From Luteolibacter pohnpeiensis (GTDB lineage: Bacteria; Verrucomicrobiota; Verrucomicrobiia; Verrucomicrobiales; Akkermansiaceae), in contig NZ_JAENIJ010000017.1 in NCBI RefSeq assembly GCF_016595435.1, positions 1 through 64,000 on the forward strand: a stretch of DNA of 64,000 nucleotides. Reading direction: 5' to 3'. Of the stretch, positions 7,243 to 15,406 are shown in pieces; within the stretch, counting starts at the first letter, position 1, and every line of letters starts with the position of its first letter. The position numbers and the translations under genes were made by a program. Under the pieces are notes generated by a model. It did not search any database, was not told the origin of the DNA, and saw only the letters and a program-made list of their open reading frames with translations.

Positions 7243-9201
7243 CTACTGATGGGCGCGAATGACTTCGTCCGCCATTTTACGCAACTGGGGATAGCGGTAA
7301 CTCATTCTTCTGATCTCGAAAATGGTGCTCCTTTTGAAGTTGAAGGAACTTTCAAGGTTGTTATCCAACCACGAAGAACGCTGTAAGGCCTCGCTCCATG
7401 CTTCAGCGGAAAGACTAGGATGATTTGCTAAAGCCGTTTCTGCTTGTCGCATGGGAACCTGAACGGAGGTGGGGGATAATGTTCCTTCGATTTCGAATAG
7501 TTTTTTCACTTCGCTCTCATTACCGGCAAACAAGGATGCATAATTGCCGTCAAGTCGGCGCAACCATGGGTCAAGAGGGAGCCTGTCGATGGTAGATTTG
7601 AGCTGATTTCTAGCTGTCGTCAGCTTTTTAAATGTTTCGGTGAAGTCTTCATCTGCTGGCGGATTAGTCACTTCTACAAAAGATTTCCGAGCATTCCCGT
7701 ATTCGTCTGTTCCCATTTGGAGAGCGATAGGATTGCCTGTAGGCCATTTGCCAAGTAGAAGGCATATCCCGAAAAAAATAGGGAAAAGCCCAAACAATTG
7801 GATGCTAAGTCGGACGGATCGATTATTCCGGTGATTTTCCGATTTTCGACTTGGGATGAGCGAAACGGTAAACAATAGGAACGAGGCCAGTGCCAGGGGA
7901 AGCCGATGTCCTGGAACATCAGCGATTCCATGAAGGGGGACCAAGATGGCAGCGATGAGGCATGCGGCTCGGATCGCCCGGTCACGTCCTTTGAAAATGG
8001 ATAATACCCCGTATCCGAGAGCTAGCAGGGTCATTGCCAGAAGAATCAGCGCTGCTCCGATTCCGCATTCACTGATGATCCACAACCAGTCACTTTCTGG
8101 GTGGTAGGCAATCGCGTCATTTACGATCGCAGTCCGCGTCCGATACTGCGGGAATACGTAGACGAATTGTCCTGCGCCGACTCCGGTGAGTGGTGCGTCT
8201 TTGATCATATCCAGGGCGTCCAAGGCCATGGGAACGCGAAAATCAACGCTGCTCAGTGTCGGCGAATTTTCCGATTCGCTGGGTTCGGCTGCGGATGGAT
8301 CTTCGTTTTCGGCGACGGCTGCGATTTTTTCCGATGTGTCACTCAGGCGTTTTTTGACCTGGCTTTCATTCAAAAGATAGCCGCCGATGATGAGGAGTGC
8401 GAGAAGGACAATCGCCTTGCTGCCGTGTTTTCCGAGATAACGGCGGCCGATCATTGGGAGCCAGAGGACGCTGCCGATGGCGATCAGCAGGACTCCCCCG
8501 CGGCTTACCGACCACTGAAACGCAGCCCAGAGGCAAATGCAGGTGCCTAAAATCGAAAGCCCAAGACGCCAGAAATGCCGATCTTTCAGGGATTGTAGAA
8601 TCACGCCAAGTCCGCAGACCGATCCCATGGCGAGGTAGGTGCCCGTATGATTCCGGTTAGGGAAAAATCCGAACTGCGAGCTGTAAATCGCGAGTTCCTT
8701 GCGAAAAATCTCAGCAATCACCGCATACAGGGCAACTCCGAGGACGAAGGCCAGTGCGGTGTTCCGCAATTGCATAGAGGAAGCCCGATGGCCGGCCAGC
8801 CAGAGGCCCGAGAGCAAAATCACTGCGAAAAATCCAATGGTTTCAAGGGCGGGTCGCCATTGGATCACCACATGGCTGCCGGTTTTGACGCCGAGTGATT
8901 CCAAATGCGTTCGCCATTCGGGGATCGGGAACCAGGCCGCAGGCAGGAACGAAGCAAAGCAAAGAACCAGAAAGCTGGTACCGAGAATCCACCACAGTTT
9001 TGGCAGTGCGATTTTTGGCGGAGCGATCAGCATCAGCCCACCTAACAGGCAGGAAAGCAGGCCGGTGTGATCCACCCACGGTGCTCCTGAAATGAAGGCG
9101 CCCAGGAAAACGACGAACCAGACGGCAAGGAAAATGAAGCGATGGCTGCTTTCCCGGACCGCTGGTTCGTAGATTTTGCGGTGGAGCGATTCTGATCTCA
9201 T
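7243..9201 (-). CDS. O-antigen ligase / Wzy-type polymerase family membrane protein
   Basis: A 652-residue inner-membrane protein. Roughly the first 480 residues contain about ten to twelve hydrophobic helices; the central block (WSVSRGGVLLIAIGSVLWLP) and the loop with PLTGVGAGQF match the Wzy_C/O-antigen ligase pattern. The last 170 residues are soluble and helical. It would polymerise repeat units on undecaprenyl diphosphate, or ligate them, on the periplasmic face. It heads the minus-strand exopolysaccharide locus, 245 bases before the next gene. Ligase and polymerase cannot be told apart from sequence; given the export neighbours I favour a polymerase. Confidence 0.85.
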   Translation of the reverse strand: MRSESLHRKIYEPAVRESSHRFIFLAVWFVVFLGAFISGAPWVDHTGLLSCLLGGLMLIAPPKIALPKLWWILGTSFLVLCFASFLPAAWFPIPEWRTHLESLGVKTGSHVVIQWRPALETIGFFAVILLSGLWLAGHRASSMQLRNTALAFVLGVALYAVIAEIFRKELAIYSSQFGFFPNRNHTGTYLAMGSVCGLGVILQSLKDRHFWRLGLSILGTCICLWAAFQWSVSRGGVLLIAIGSVLWLPMIGRRYLGKHGSKAIVLLALLIIGGYLLNESQVKKRLSDTSEKIAAVAENEDPSAAEPSESENSPTLSSVDFRVPMALDALDMIKDAPLTGVGAGQFVYVFPQYRTRTAIVNDAIAYHPESDWLWIISECGIGAALILLAMTLLALGYGVLSIFKGRDRAIRAACLIAAILVPLHGIADVPGHRLPLALASFLLFTVSLIPSRKSENHRNNRSVRLSIQLFGLFPIFFGICLLLGKWPTGNPIALQMGTDEYGNARKSFVEVTNPPADEDFTETFKKLTTARNQLKSTIDRLPLDPWLRRLDGNYASLFAGNESEVKKLFEIEGTLSPTSVQVPMRQAETALANHPSLSAEAWSEALQRSSWLDNNLESSFNFKRSTIFEIRRMSYRYPQLRKMADEVIRAHQ

Positions 9202-9230
9202 GGGGAGTGATGCCAGCAGATCAACTCCTT

Positions 9231-9968
9231 CTAATCAAGGTATTCGCATGCGGCGCGGACTCCGGCTGCGAGCGAGGCGATCCGTGGTTCGAGCGGGCTT
9301 GAGCTGGGGCTTTCAAAAGTGAAAGAAAGCGGGCAGCCTTTTTTGGCCAGATAAATTGCTTCCGGCCAGCTTTCCGGGAGGTCGGGTTCCGCCGAATGAT
9401 AAATCCAGCCGGGTTCATGGCAGGTATGGCCATCGATTTCCGGTCCAGGTTCGGGATGAAACCACGGTGAAACCGCATCCAGAATGCGATGTGCGGTTTC
9501 GGTGGGCGATCCGCTTAGGTTAATCTCGTAGAGGTAAAAGCCGGAGCTTTCCCAATCTTCATGGAGGGATACGAACAAGGCTGGAGTTGGCTGGCGATCC
9601 AGCCACGCGGCGTGGCAGCGGGCTTCTTCACTCTTGAATGCCAAATAATCCCGGTTCAGATCGTGGCCGTCCGCGTTTTCCCGGACGTGGCATGCCAACC
9701 CGTTGGGATTCAGTGCTGGGCAAATGAGCCAGTGATGATCCGTGGCAAAAAAACCTTCCTTGAGCAGGCGCAGCATGGCCATTGGCCCGGCAGGCTCGTC
9801 ACCGTGGATGCCTGCTGAAAGGTAAACCACGGGTCCATGGCCCGGGCGTTCCCAGGCGTGGATCGGGCCACTTTCGGTTTCGTGCAATAGAGTCGGCGAA
9901 AATCCCGCAGCTGTCGCTTCGCGATGAAATTCCGGCAAAAACGCCGGCCAGTCAAAAACATCGCTCAT
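9231..9968 (-). CDS. M14-family zinc carboxypeptidase/amidase (MpaA-like)
   Basis: A 245-residue cytoplasmic enzyme without signal peptide. Zinc ligands of the M14 fold are visible: H55 and E58 in GIHGDEP, and H136 in SLHED. Substrate-carboxylate residues appear in NPNG...R96 and DLNRDY (R106). A Glu in TFES near residue 226 fits the catalytic base. Short length and the GIHGDEPAG form resemble murein peptide amidase A, which trims gamma-D-Glu-meso-Dap peptides during wall recycling; succinylglutamate desuccinylase-like activity is the alternative. It starts 29 bases from the end of the reading frame of its minus-strand neighbour, the O-antigen ligase-like gene. Confidence 0.85.
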   Translation of the reverse strand: MSDVFDWPAFLPEFHREATAAGFSPTLLHETESGPIHAWERPGHGPVVYLSAGIHGDEPAGPMAMLRLLKEGFFATDHHWLICPALNPNGLACHVRENADGHDLNRDYLAFKSEEARCHAAWLDRQPTPALFVSLHEDWESSGFYLYEINLSGSPTETAHRILDAVSPWFHPEPGPEIDGHTCHEPGWIYHSAEPDLPESWPEAIYLAKKGCPLSFTFESPSSSPLEPRIASLAAGVRAACEYLD

Positions 9969-10016
9969 GATGAATCGGGGGAATGCGTGGCAGAGAAGGA
10001 GGGATCGAGGCTGGAA

Positions 10017-10805
10017 TCATTTACCTGCGAAAATTTCGGCAAAGAAATCTTTCATCGCCTGCCAAGACCTGCGGTCAGAGGCTTCATGGTAAGCAGCGCC
10101 TTTGGAAGGATCATTGCCAGCCATCTTTTGGGTGAAACTATGCACCGTCCCGCTGTAAGAAATGAACTGCCAATCGGCTCCAGCCTCGCTGAATTCTTTC
10201 TGGAATGCTTTCACCTGTTCTTCCGGCGCGTAGGGATCGTCCGCGCCTTGCAGGACCAGGACTTTGGTGTGAACTCCGTCTTTTTTCGCGCGATAGTCGG
10301 GATCTGAACTCAGATCGCCATGAAAGGAAACGACACCTGCGATGTCCGCGCCGGAGCGAGCGAGTTCCAAAACGCCGCCGCCACCAAAGCAGTAGCCGAT
10401 GGCTGCGATGCGTGATGGGTCGGTGAGATTGTCCGATTTCAATTGTTGGAGTCCGGCATCCAGGCGCTCGCGGTAGAGTTTGCGATCGGCTTTGTATTTT
10501 CCGGAAACTTTCGCGGCTTCCGGGACTTGAGGGCGAATGCCCTTGCCGTAGATATCCGCAGCGAAAACGTTGTAGCCCATTTCCGCAAGCTGCCGGGCCC
10601 GGCCTTTTTCGTAGTCGGTGAGTCCGGTCCACTGGTGGATGATCAAAATTCCAGGCCGTTTGCCCGTCGTCGCGTCATCGTAGACATGGAAGCCTTCCAG
10701 AGTTTGGCCACCTTGTTCATAATCCACGGTTTTCTCGATCAATTTTGCTTGGGCAGCAAATGGCAGCGAAAGCAACGATACGAGCGCCAACAACGGTGTT
10801 TTCAT
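10017..10805 (-). CDS. Secreted dienelactone hydrolase-family protein
   Basis: A 262-residue alpha/beta-hydrolase. The ATG at 10803-10805 opens a signal peptide (MKTPLLALVSLLSLPFAAQA), so it is preferred over 10841. The nucleophile is the Cys in GYCFGGG, the acid lies in GADDPYAP and the His in GTVHSFT, the Cys-Asp-His triad typical of dienelactone hydrolases. Export to the periplasm is unusual for a true catabolic enzyme but common for this branch. The natural substrate is unknown. The 5' side borders a long inverted repeat. Confidence 0.88.
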   Translation of the reverse strand: MKTPLLALVSLLSLPFAAQAKLIEKTVDYEQGGQTLEGFHVYDDATTGKRPGILIIHQWTGLTDYEKGRARQLAEMGYNVFAADIYGKGIRPQVPEAAKVSGKYKADRKLYRERLDAGLQQLKSDNLTDPSRIAAIGYCFGGGGVLELARSGADIAGVVSFHGDLSSDPDYRAKKDGVHTKVLVLQGADDPYAPEEQVKAFQKEFSEAGADWQFISYSGTVHSFTQKMAGNDPSKGAAYHEASDRRSWQAMKDFFAEIFAGK

Positions 10806-10855
10806 GCGGTCCACTCTGACCGCGCTGAGATGTGGTGTCAAATGGTGGGATTTGG

Positions 10856-10993
10856 AAGTGCCGAGTGATCAGTTAGCAGTGATCAGTGCAGACTGCGCAG
10901 GCAATAGCCTGCGGTGATTTACTCCTGAAAACTGAACACTGAAAACTAGCAAACTCTTCCCACTGATCACTGCTAACTGATCACTCGGCACTT
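10856..10993. repeat. Dispersed inverted-repeat element, copy 1
   Basis: Two 33-base arms (10856-10888 and 10961-10993) are exact reverse complements, starting AAGTGCCGAGTGATCAG. Between them lie a 7-bp hairpin CGCAGGC-AATA-GCCTGCG (10896-10913) and short repeats around CTGAAAACTGAACACTGAAAAC. Copy 2 at 39137-39246 shares the outer GTGCCGAGTGAT/ATCACTCGGCAC ends and the bases just before and after the right arm. The element sits between divergent genes, so a terminator role is unlikely; a non-autonomous mobile or REP-like element fits better. Confidence 0.8.
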
Positions 10994-11036
10994 TCTGGCA
11001 CTTTCTCACACTTTTCTTCTGCTCCTGCTGGAAAAA

Positions 11037-12023
11037 ATGAAAATGTGGCTACAGTCCTCCATGGCCCGGCCGAAATTTTCCAACCCTTGGCATCACGAAG
11101 ATCATGGCATCCTCGATATCCTGAAGTGGAAATTCAAAATCGGCCCACAGGAGCAACCACTCATTCCCGAGGCGCCGGATGAACCGGCTGCAGTCGTTCC
11201 ATTGAAACCGGAGAAGATAAGGGAAGCTCCAGCAAAAGGTTGGCGCGTTGCGTGGCTCGGACATGCTTCGTTTTTAGTTCAGGGATGTGGGTTATCGATT
11301 CTGATCGATCCGGTCTTCTCAGAATTTTGCGCGCCGTTTGAGATGAAATCGTTCCGACGCCGAGCACCGTTACCGATTTCCCCCTCGGATTTACCGCGAA
11401 TCGATGTCGTGCTTTTAACTCATGGCCATTACGATCATCTGGATCTCGCCGCGCTGAAAGCGTTGCCGGGCGAGCCGAGATGGGTGATTGCTGAGGGCCA
11501 CGCAGATTGGCTGGAGAAGCGGCTTTCGAAGAAATGCCAGGAAGTCGCCTGGCATGAAAAAGTGGAATTGGCGGCAGATGTCACGGTCATGGCGACGCCA
11601 GCGCAGCATTTCACCGCGAGAACTCCGTTTGATCGAAATCGCGGCCATTGGTGTGGATGGTTGATCGAAGGCGGTGGCTGCAAAGTTTGGCACGCAGGCG
11701 ATAGTGCCTACTGCGCGGCATTCCCGGAAATCGGCGAATTTTACGGGCCGATTGATTTCGGCATGATTCCAATCGGGGCCTACCAACCGCGGAAAATCAT
11801 GAAGCCGATGCACATGAATCCCGAGGAGGCGGTGCAGGTTTTTTCGGATACGCGCTGCCGTCGCGCAGTGGGCATGCATTGGGGAACTTTCACCCTGACC
11901 GATGAGCCGATGCAGGAGCCGGCTCTCAGATTGCGCCGGGAAATGGGGCGGCGCGGACTCGACTTGGATGCTTTCACCGCAGAGCCGATCGGGTCGCAAT
12001 GGAATGTCACCGCGCAAGTGTGA
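11037..12023 (+). CDS. Metallo-beta-lactamase-fold hydrolase (NAPE-PLD/UlaG-like)
   Basis: A 328-residue protein of the metallo-beta-lactamase superfamily. The metal site THGHYDHLD gives H129, H131, D133 and H134; WHAGDSAYC supplies the later Asp and MHWGTF the final His. The domain starts at WLGHASFLVQ (about 73) with IDPVFSEF, the pattern of N-acylphosphatidylethanolamine phospholipase D-like and UlaG-like enzymes. The N-terminal 70 residues (NPWHHEDHGILDILKWK) also match the bacterial NAPE-PLD-like group. Substrate is unknown; a phospholipid or lactone ester is possible. An internal ATG at 11058 is a reasonable alternative start. Confidence 0.88.
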   Translation: MKMWLQSSMARPKFSNPWHHEDHGILDILKWKFKIGPQEQPLIPEAPDEPAAVVPLKPEKIREAPAKGWRVAWLGHASFLVQGCGLSILIDPVFSEFCAPFEMKSFRRRAPLPISPSDLPRIDVVLLTHGHYDHLDLAALKALPGEPRWVIAEGHADWLEKRLSKKCQEVAWHEKVELAADVTVMATPAQHFTARTPFDRNRGHWCGWLIEGGGCKVWHAGDSAYCAAFPEIGEFYGPIDFGMIPIGAYQPRKIMKPMHMNPEEAVQVFSDTRCRRAVGMHWGTFTLTDEPMQEPALRLRREMGRRGLDLDAFTAEPIGSQWNVTAQV

Positions 12024-12099
12024 ATTTTGCTGAGTGGAATGATCGCTTCTCATCATCTTCTCATGAAAACAGGGTAGGCTGAGACACAACCTGCCTGAT

Positions 12100-12645
12100 A
12101 TGAAAGCGTTTACCTTCATTGCCGCGCTGGCACTTTTCCCGGTCGTTGCGCAGGCTGATCGACTGGAAGTGGATCAGACGAAAAGCAGAATCCAAGTGGA
12201 TGCAAAGGCGACCGGCCATGCCTTCACCGGAACGCTGCAGAAATACACCAGCGTTGTCACCGGGGACACTGCAACGAATTTGCCCACCGGATTCACCCTG
12301 AACTGGGCTTTTAGTGATCTAAAAACCGGTGAGGCAAAGCGCGATAAGGAAATGATCACCTGGCTCGGCGGCGGCAATCCAAAGGGCAGCTTCGTTTTCA
12401 CCAAAACCTGGAATGACAAAAAGTCCGGCAAGGATTACGCGATGGGCGAGCTGACCATCAATGGAGTCGCTAAAACCATTTCGTTTCCGTTCACCGTGAA
12501 GCGCGATGGCGATTGGGTGACGATTGATGGTGAAGCGGCGATGAATTATAAAAACCACGGACTGCCGTTAATCCGGGCGATGGCCATCATGACGGTCGAG
12601 CCACAGCTCAAAGTTCGATTTCATCTGGTAGGAGAGTTGAAATGA
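12100..12645 (+). CDS. YceI-family periplasmic lipid-binding protein
   Basis: A 181-residue protein with signal peptide (MKAFTFIAALALFPVVAQA) followed by the YceI fold: SRIQVDAKATGHAFTG near the start, LTINGVAKTISFPF late, and a final strand pair. YceI proteins are lipocalin-like barrels; characterised members hold polyisoprenoids or ubiquinone-like molecules. It is the first gene of the plus-strand operon and overlaps the polyprenyl synthase gene by four bases (ATGA), which makes an isoprenoid ligand likely here. The usual HA(F)TG block is kept. Confidence 0.88.
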   Translation: MKAFTFIAALALFPVVAQADRLEVDQTKSRIQVDAKATGHAFTGTLQKYTSVVTGDTATNLPTGFTLNWAFSDLKTGEAKRDKEMITWLGGGNPKGSFVFTKTWNDKKSGKDYAMGELTINGVAKTISFPFTVKRDGDWVTIDGEAAMNYKNHGLPLIRAMAIMTVEPQLKVRFHLVGELK

Positions 12646-13592
12646 GTGCTGATTTCCCCCCGCGAGACCTTTCATGGAAGCATCGTGTCCATTGCGCCCA
12701 TGCGCTGATGGCCAGCAGTTTCACTCACGGCATCGGCCGGTTGAATGGAGTTGAGCCACGGCTGGCGGCAGCGCTTTGCAATGTGCTTTCCCGTCCGGGT
12801 TCGCTGGTGCGCGCGGTTTCCTCCTATCTGGTCGGACTTTCCATGGGGATGACCGAGGAAGGTGCGCGCTCGCTCGGTTGCGGCATTGAATATCTTCATA
12901 CGGCATCACTGATTTTTGATGACTTCCCGGCCATGGATGATGCCAAGTTGCGACGGGATGCGCCATGCCTGCACGTCAGCCATGGAGAAGCGGTCGCCAC
13001 CTTGGCAGCCCTGGCACTGATCAATCGTGGCTACACTCTGATCTGGCAGACCATTCATCAGGCCGCGCCGTCGAGGCGGGCCGAAGCCGGGAATTGGGTG
13101 GATTCCAAACTGGGAGTGCATGGCTTATTGGGCGGTCAGGCGTGGGATTTGCATGGCTGGGACGATCACCAAACCGCTGCGGAAGTCAGCGAGATTGCCG
13201 CCCGAAAGACCGCCGATTTGTTGCGGTTGACCTTGGTGTTGCCTGCGATTGTCGGGCATGGCACCCGCCGTGAAATCCGCTTGTTAGACCGCTTGGCGTT
13301 GTTGCGTGGCTTGGCCTATCAAGCTGCGGATGATGTGAAAGACCTTTACGCGGATGAATTTTGCTCGGGTAAAACCGGAGGGCGCGATCAAGAGCTTGGA
13401 CGCCCCAATTTGGTGGTGGCTGAAGGATTAACAGCTGCCACCGCTCGATGTGCGCGACTCGTTTCGATGGGGGACCGGGTTCAGCACGCGCTTCCTGGCG
13501 CTGCGCACCGCTGGAACATGCTGGATCTCATCCGGGTGCCCGCGCCTCGGCAAGTCATGGGATCGCTTGAGCGGTTGCCGGCAGTGGTCTAA
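12642..13592 (+). CDS. Polyprenyl (farnesyl/geranylgeranyl) diphosphate synthase
   Basis: A 316-residue prenyl chain elongase. The first Asp-rich motif DDFPAMD (D93-D99) and the following RRD, and the second motif ADDVKD (D230-D234), provide the Mg-diphosphate sites; the residues before the first motif (HTASLIFDD) are typical of the family. Product length cannot be fixed from sequence alone; short-chain (C15-C20) is suggested by overall form. The start overlaps the YceI stop. Being inside an operon for an exporter and cytochromes, rather than beside dxs or quinone genes, is unusual and suggests a dedicated isoprenoid product. Confidence 0.88.
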   Translation: MSADFPPRDLSWKHRVHCAHALMASSFTHGIGRLNGVEPRLAAALCNVLSRPGSLVRAVSSYLVGLSMGMTEEGARSLGCGIEYLHTASLIFDDFPAMDDAKLRRDAPCLHVSHGEAVATLAALALINRGYTLIWQTIHQAAPSRRAEAGNWVDSKLGVHGLLGGQAWDLHGWDDHQTAAEVSEIAARKTADLLRLTLVLPAIVGHGTRREIRLLDRLALLRGLAYQAADDVKDLYADEFCSGKTGGRDQELGRPNLVVAEGLTAATARCARLVSMGDRVQHALPGAAHRWNMLDLIRVPAPRQVMGSLERLPAVV

Positions 13593-13610
13593 TTCTATAA
13601 TGATCTTCGA

Positions 13611-14723
13611 ATGAGCCTTTGGCGAATGATATGGACGAACTTGCGCAGGCATCGCGTGCGCACGGGCATCGGTGCGGCAGGTATTGCGCTTGGAGTTGCT
13701 ACGATGCTCAGCGTAGTTGGGCTGCTTGGAGGCGCGGTGAAAATGTTCGAGCGCATTCTGCGGACTGATGCGGAGATGGTCGTTTTCGAAAAGAATGCCT
13801 CCGACCTCTTTTTCAGCAATGTCCCGGTCAGCTTGGCAGACGAGCTGGAGAAAACGCCGTTTGTGAAAGAGGCCCGCCCGGTATTGTTCGCGATTGTCAG
13901 CGCACCGGATCGGCCGATCGTCACCTGCTTTGGGATCGAGTCCGGTGACGGCAGATTGCGCAAAGGCCAATGGCTGCGCGGCAATCCAAAGAATTTCAAA
14001 GACGATGCCCGGGCAGTGGTGCTCGGTGAGCGCGCGGCGGATTTTGTCGACATCGGCCCGGATGGCGAAGTGGAGCTTGGCCATGAAAGATATCCGGTGG
14101 CTGGAGTGGTGCGCCTTGAAAATGGATTCGAAAATGGCGGTGTCTTCATGCCGCTCGCGGCTTGCCAGGAGGCATTCCACAAATCAGGTGCGTGCTCCGT
14201 GGTGACAGTCGCTCTGGCAAAAGGGCACGATTCCAAAGAAGTGAAATCCTGGATGGCGAGCAGGCATCCGCAACTAACCGCGCTGGAAAACGAAGAATTC
14301 AGCCGCAGTTATTCTCAATTCCAAATTTTGAAAACCACCGCCTGGGTTGTGGGTGGATGTGCGTTTTTGTTAGGAGGATTGAGTGTCACCAACACGATGA
14401 TCCTTTCTGTTTTTGGAAGAATCAAAGAGCTGGCGATCGCTCGCGTATGTGGATTTTCGCGGGCTCAAATTGCCGGTATGATTTTCGGTGAATCCCTATT
14501 GGTATCCGCAATCGGCACCATGGTCGGGTGGGGGCTGAGCGGGTTAGGACTGCAGTTGTTGAAGGCCATCCCGCAGATGCAGGGATACATTGAGCCGAGA
14601 ATCGGTTGGATGGAAATCGCCGGGGCGATGGCGCTGGCAGCGATCACGGCGCTCGCAGGAGCCATGTATCCGGCGTGGTATGCGGCGAAGTTGAACCCGG
14701 CACAGGCACTAAGATTTGAATAA
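13611..14723 (+). CDS. ABC transporter permease, MacB/LolC type (FtsX domain)
   Basis: A 370-residue membrane protein with the MacB/FtsX layout: one N-terminal helix (about 18-40, ALGVATMLSVVGLLGGAV), a periplasmic MacB-PCD-like domain (about 42-235) and three C-terminal helices forming the FtsX domain (from TTAWVVGGCAFLLGG to the end ...NPAQALRFE). The coupling segment RIKELAIARVCGFSRAQI is clear. Such permeases move lipids, lipoproteins or peptides out of the inner membrane by mechanotransmission rather than through a channel. Eighteen bases separate it from the prenyl synthase and eleven from its ATPase. Confidence 0.9.
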   Translation: MSLWRMIWTNLRRHRVRTGIGAAGIALGVATMLSVVGLLGGAVKMFERILRTDAEMVVFEKNASDLFFSNVPVSLADELEKTPFVKEARPVLFAIVSAPDRPIVTCFGIESGDGRLRKGQWLRGNPKNFKDDARAVVLGERAADFVDIGPDGEVELGHERYPVAGVVRLENGFENGGVFMPLAACQEAFHKSGACSVVTVALAKGHDSKEVKSWMASRHPQLTALENEEFSRSYSQFQILKTTAWVVGGCAFLLGGLSVTNTMILSVFGRIKELAIARVCGFSRAQIAGMIFGESLLVSAIGTMVGWGLSGLGLQLLKAIPQMQGYIEPRIGWMEIAGAMALAAITALAGAMYPAWYAAKLNPAQALRFE

Positions 14724-14734
14724 AGGAGGATGCG

Positions 14735-15406
14735 ATGAAGAGTCACGTTTCGATCAAAGATGTATGGAAAAGTTTCGATGCCGGCCGGATCCAGGTCCTG
14801 AAAGGAGTCGGGCTTGAGGTGCCAGCAGGGGATGTGGTCGCGCTTTGTGGCACGTCCGGTTGCGGCAAATCCACCTTGCTCAACGTGATCTCCGGGTTGG
14901 AGGAAGTGGATCGCGGTGAGGTGTTTCTTTCAGGCAGGGATGTGGTGAATGAATCGACACGAGTGGACCTCCTCCGGCATCACATCGGTTATGTCTTTCA
15001 GTTCCATCATTTGATGCCGGATTTGACATTGGCTGAAAATTGCATGGTTCCGGTCATCGCAGCAGGCGGGAGTCGAGCCGCGGCGCTGGAACGATTGAAC
15101 GAGCTCGCCGAGGCGACCGGGGTTGCGCATCGGTTGAAGCAGCGCGTGCGGGAATTATCCGGTGGCGAGCGTCAACGCGGCGCTTTGGTGAGATCACTGA
15201 TGAATGATCCGGAATTGCTGTTGTGTGACGAGCCGACGGGCGCGTTGGATGAGTCGAACCGGGAGCGGGTTTTTGAAATCCTCGTCGATCTCGTGCGCAG
15301 GCGCGGACGCACCTTGATCATGGCCACTCACGATCTTGAGTTGGCAAAGCGTTGCGACCGCACCATCAAGATGCGCGATGGGCGGATGGAAGGTGAAATT
15401 TTGTGA
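14735..15406 (+). CDS. ABC transporter ATP-binding protein, LolD/MacB type
   Basis: A 223-residue ATPase partner of the preceding permease. Walker A is CGTSGCGKST, the Q loop is in GYVFQFHHLMP, the signature is LSGGERQRGALVRSL and Walker B plus catalytic Glu is LLLCDEPTGALDE, with switch His in MATHDLE. LolD-type length and motifs fit. The signature departs slightly from the usual LSGGEQQRVAIARAL. Its TGA stop overlaps the GTG start of the oxidase-like gene, so translation of exporter and cytochrome parts is coupled. Confidence 0.92.
   Translation: MKSHVSIKDVWKSFDAGRIQVLKGVGLEVPAGDVVALCGTSGCGKSTLLNVISGLEEVDRGEVFLSGRDVVNESTRVDLLRHHIGYVFQFHHLMPDLTLAENCMVPVIAAGGSRAAALERLNELAEATGVAHRLKQRVRELSGGERQRGALVRSLMNDPELLLCDEPTGALDESNRERVFEILVDLVRRRGRTLIMATHDLELAKRCDRTIKMRDGRMEGEIL

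Noticed and set aside
8888-8898. CCGAGTGAT-like word inside the O-antigen ligase-like gene as a third copy of the dispersed repeat
   Set aside because: Only about nine bases match and there is no partner arm; chance similarity inside coding sequence.
10856-10993. Inverted repeat as an ordinary transcription terminator
   Set aside because: It sits between divergent starts, has no T tract, and is shared in part with a second locus, so a repeat element fits better.
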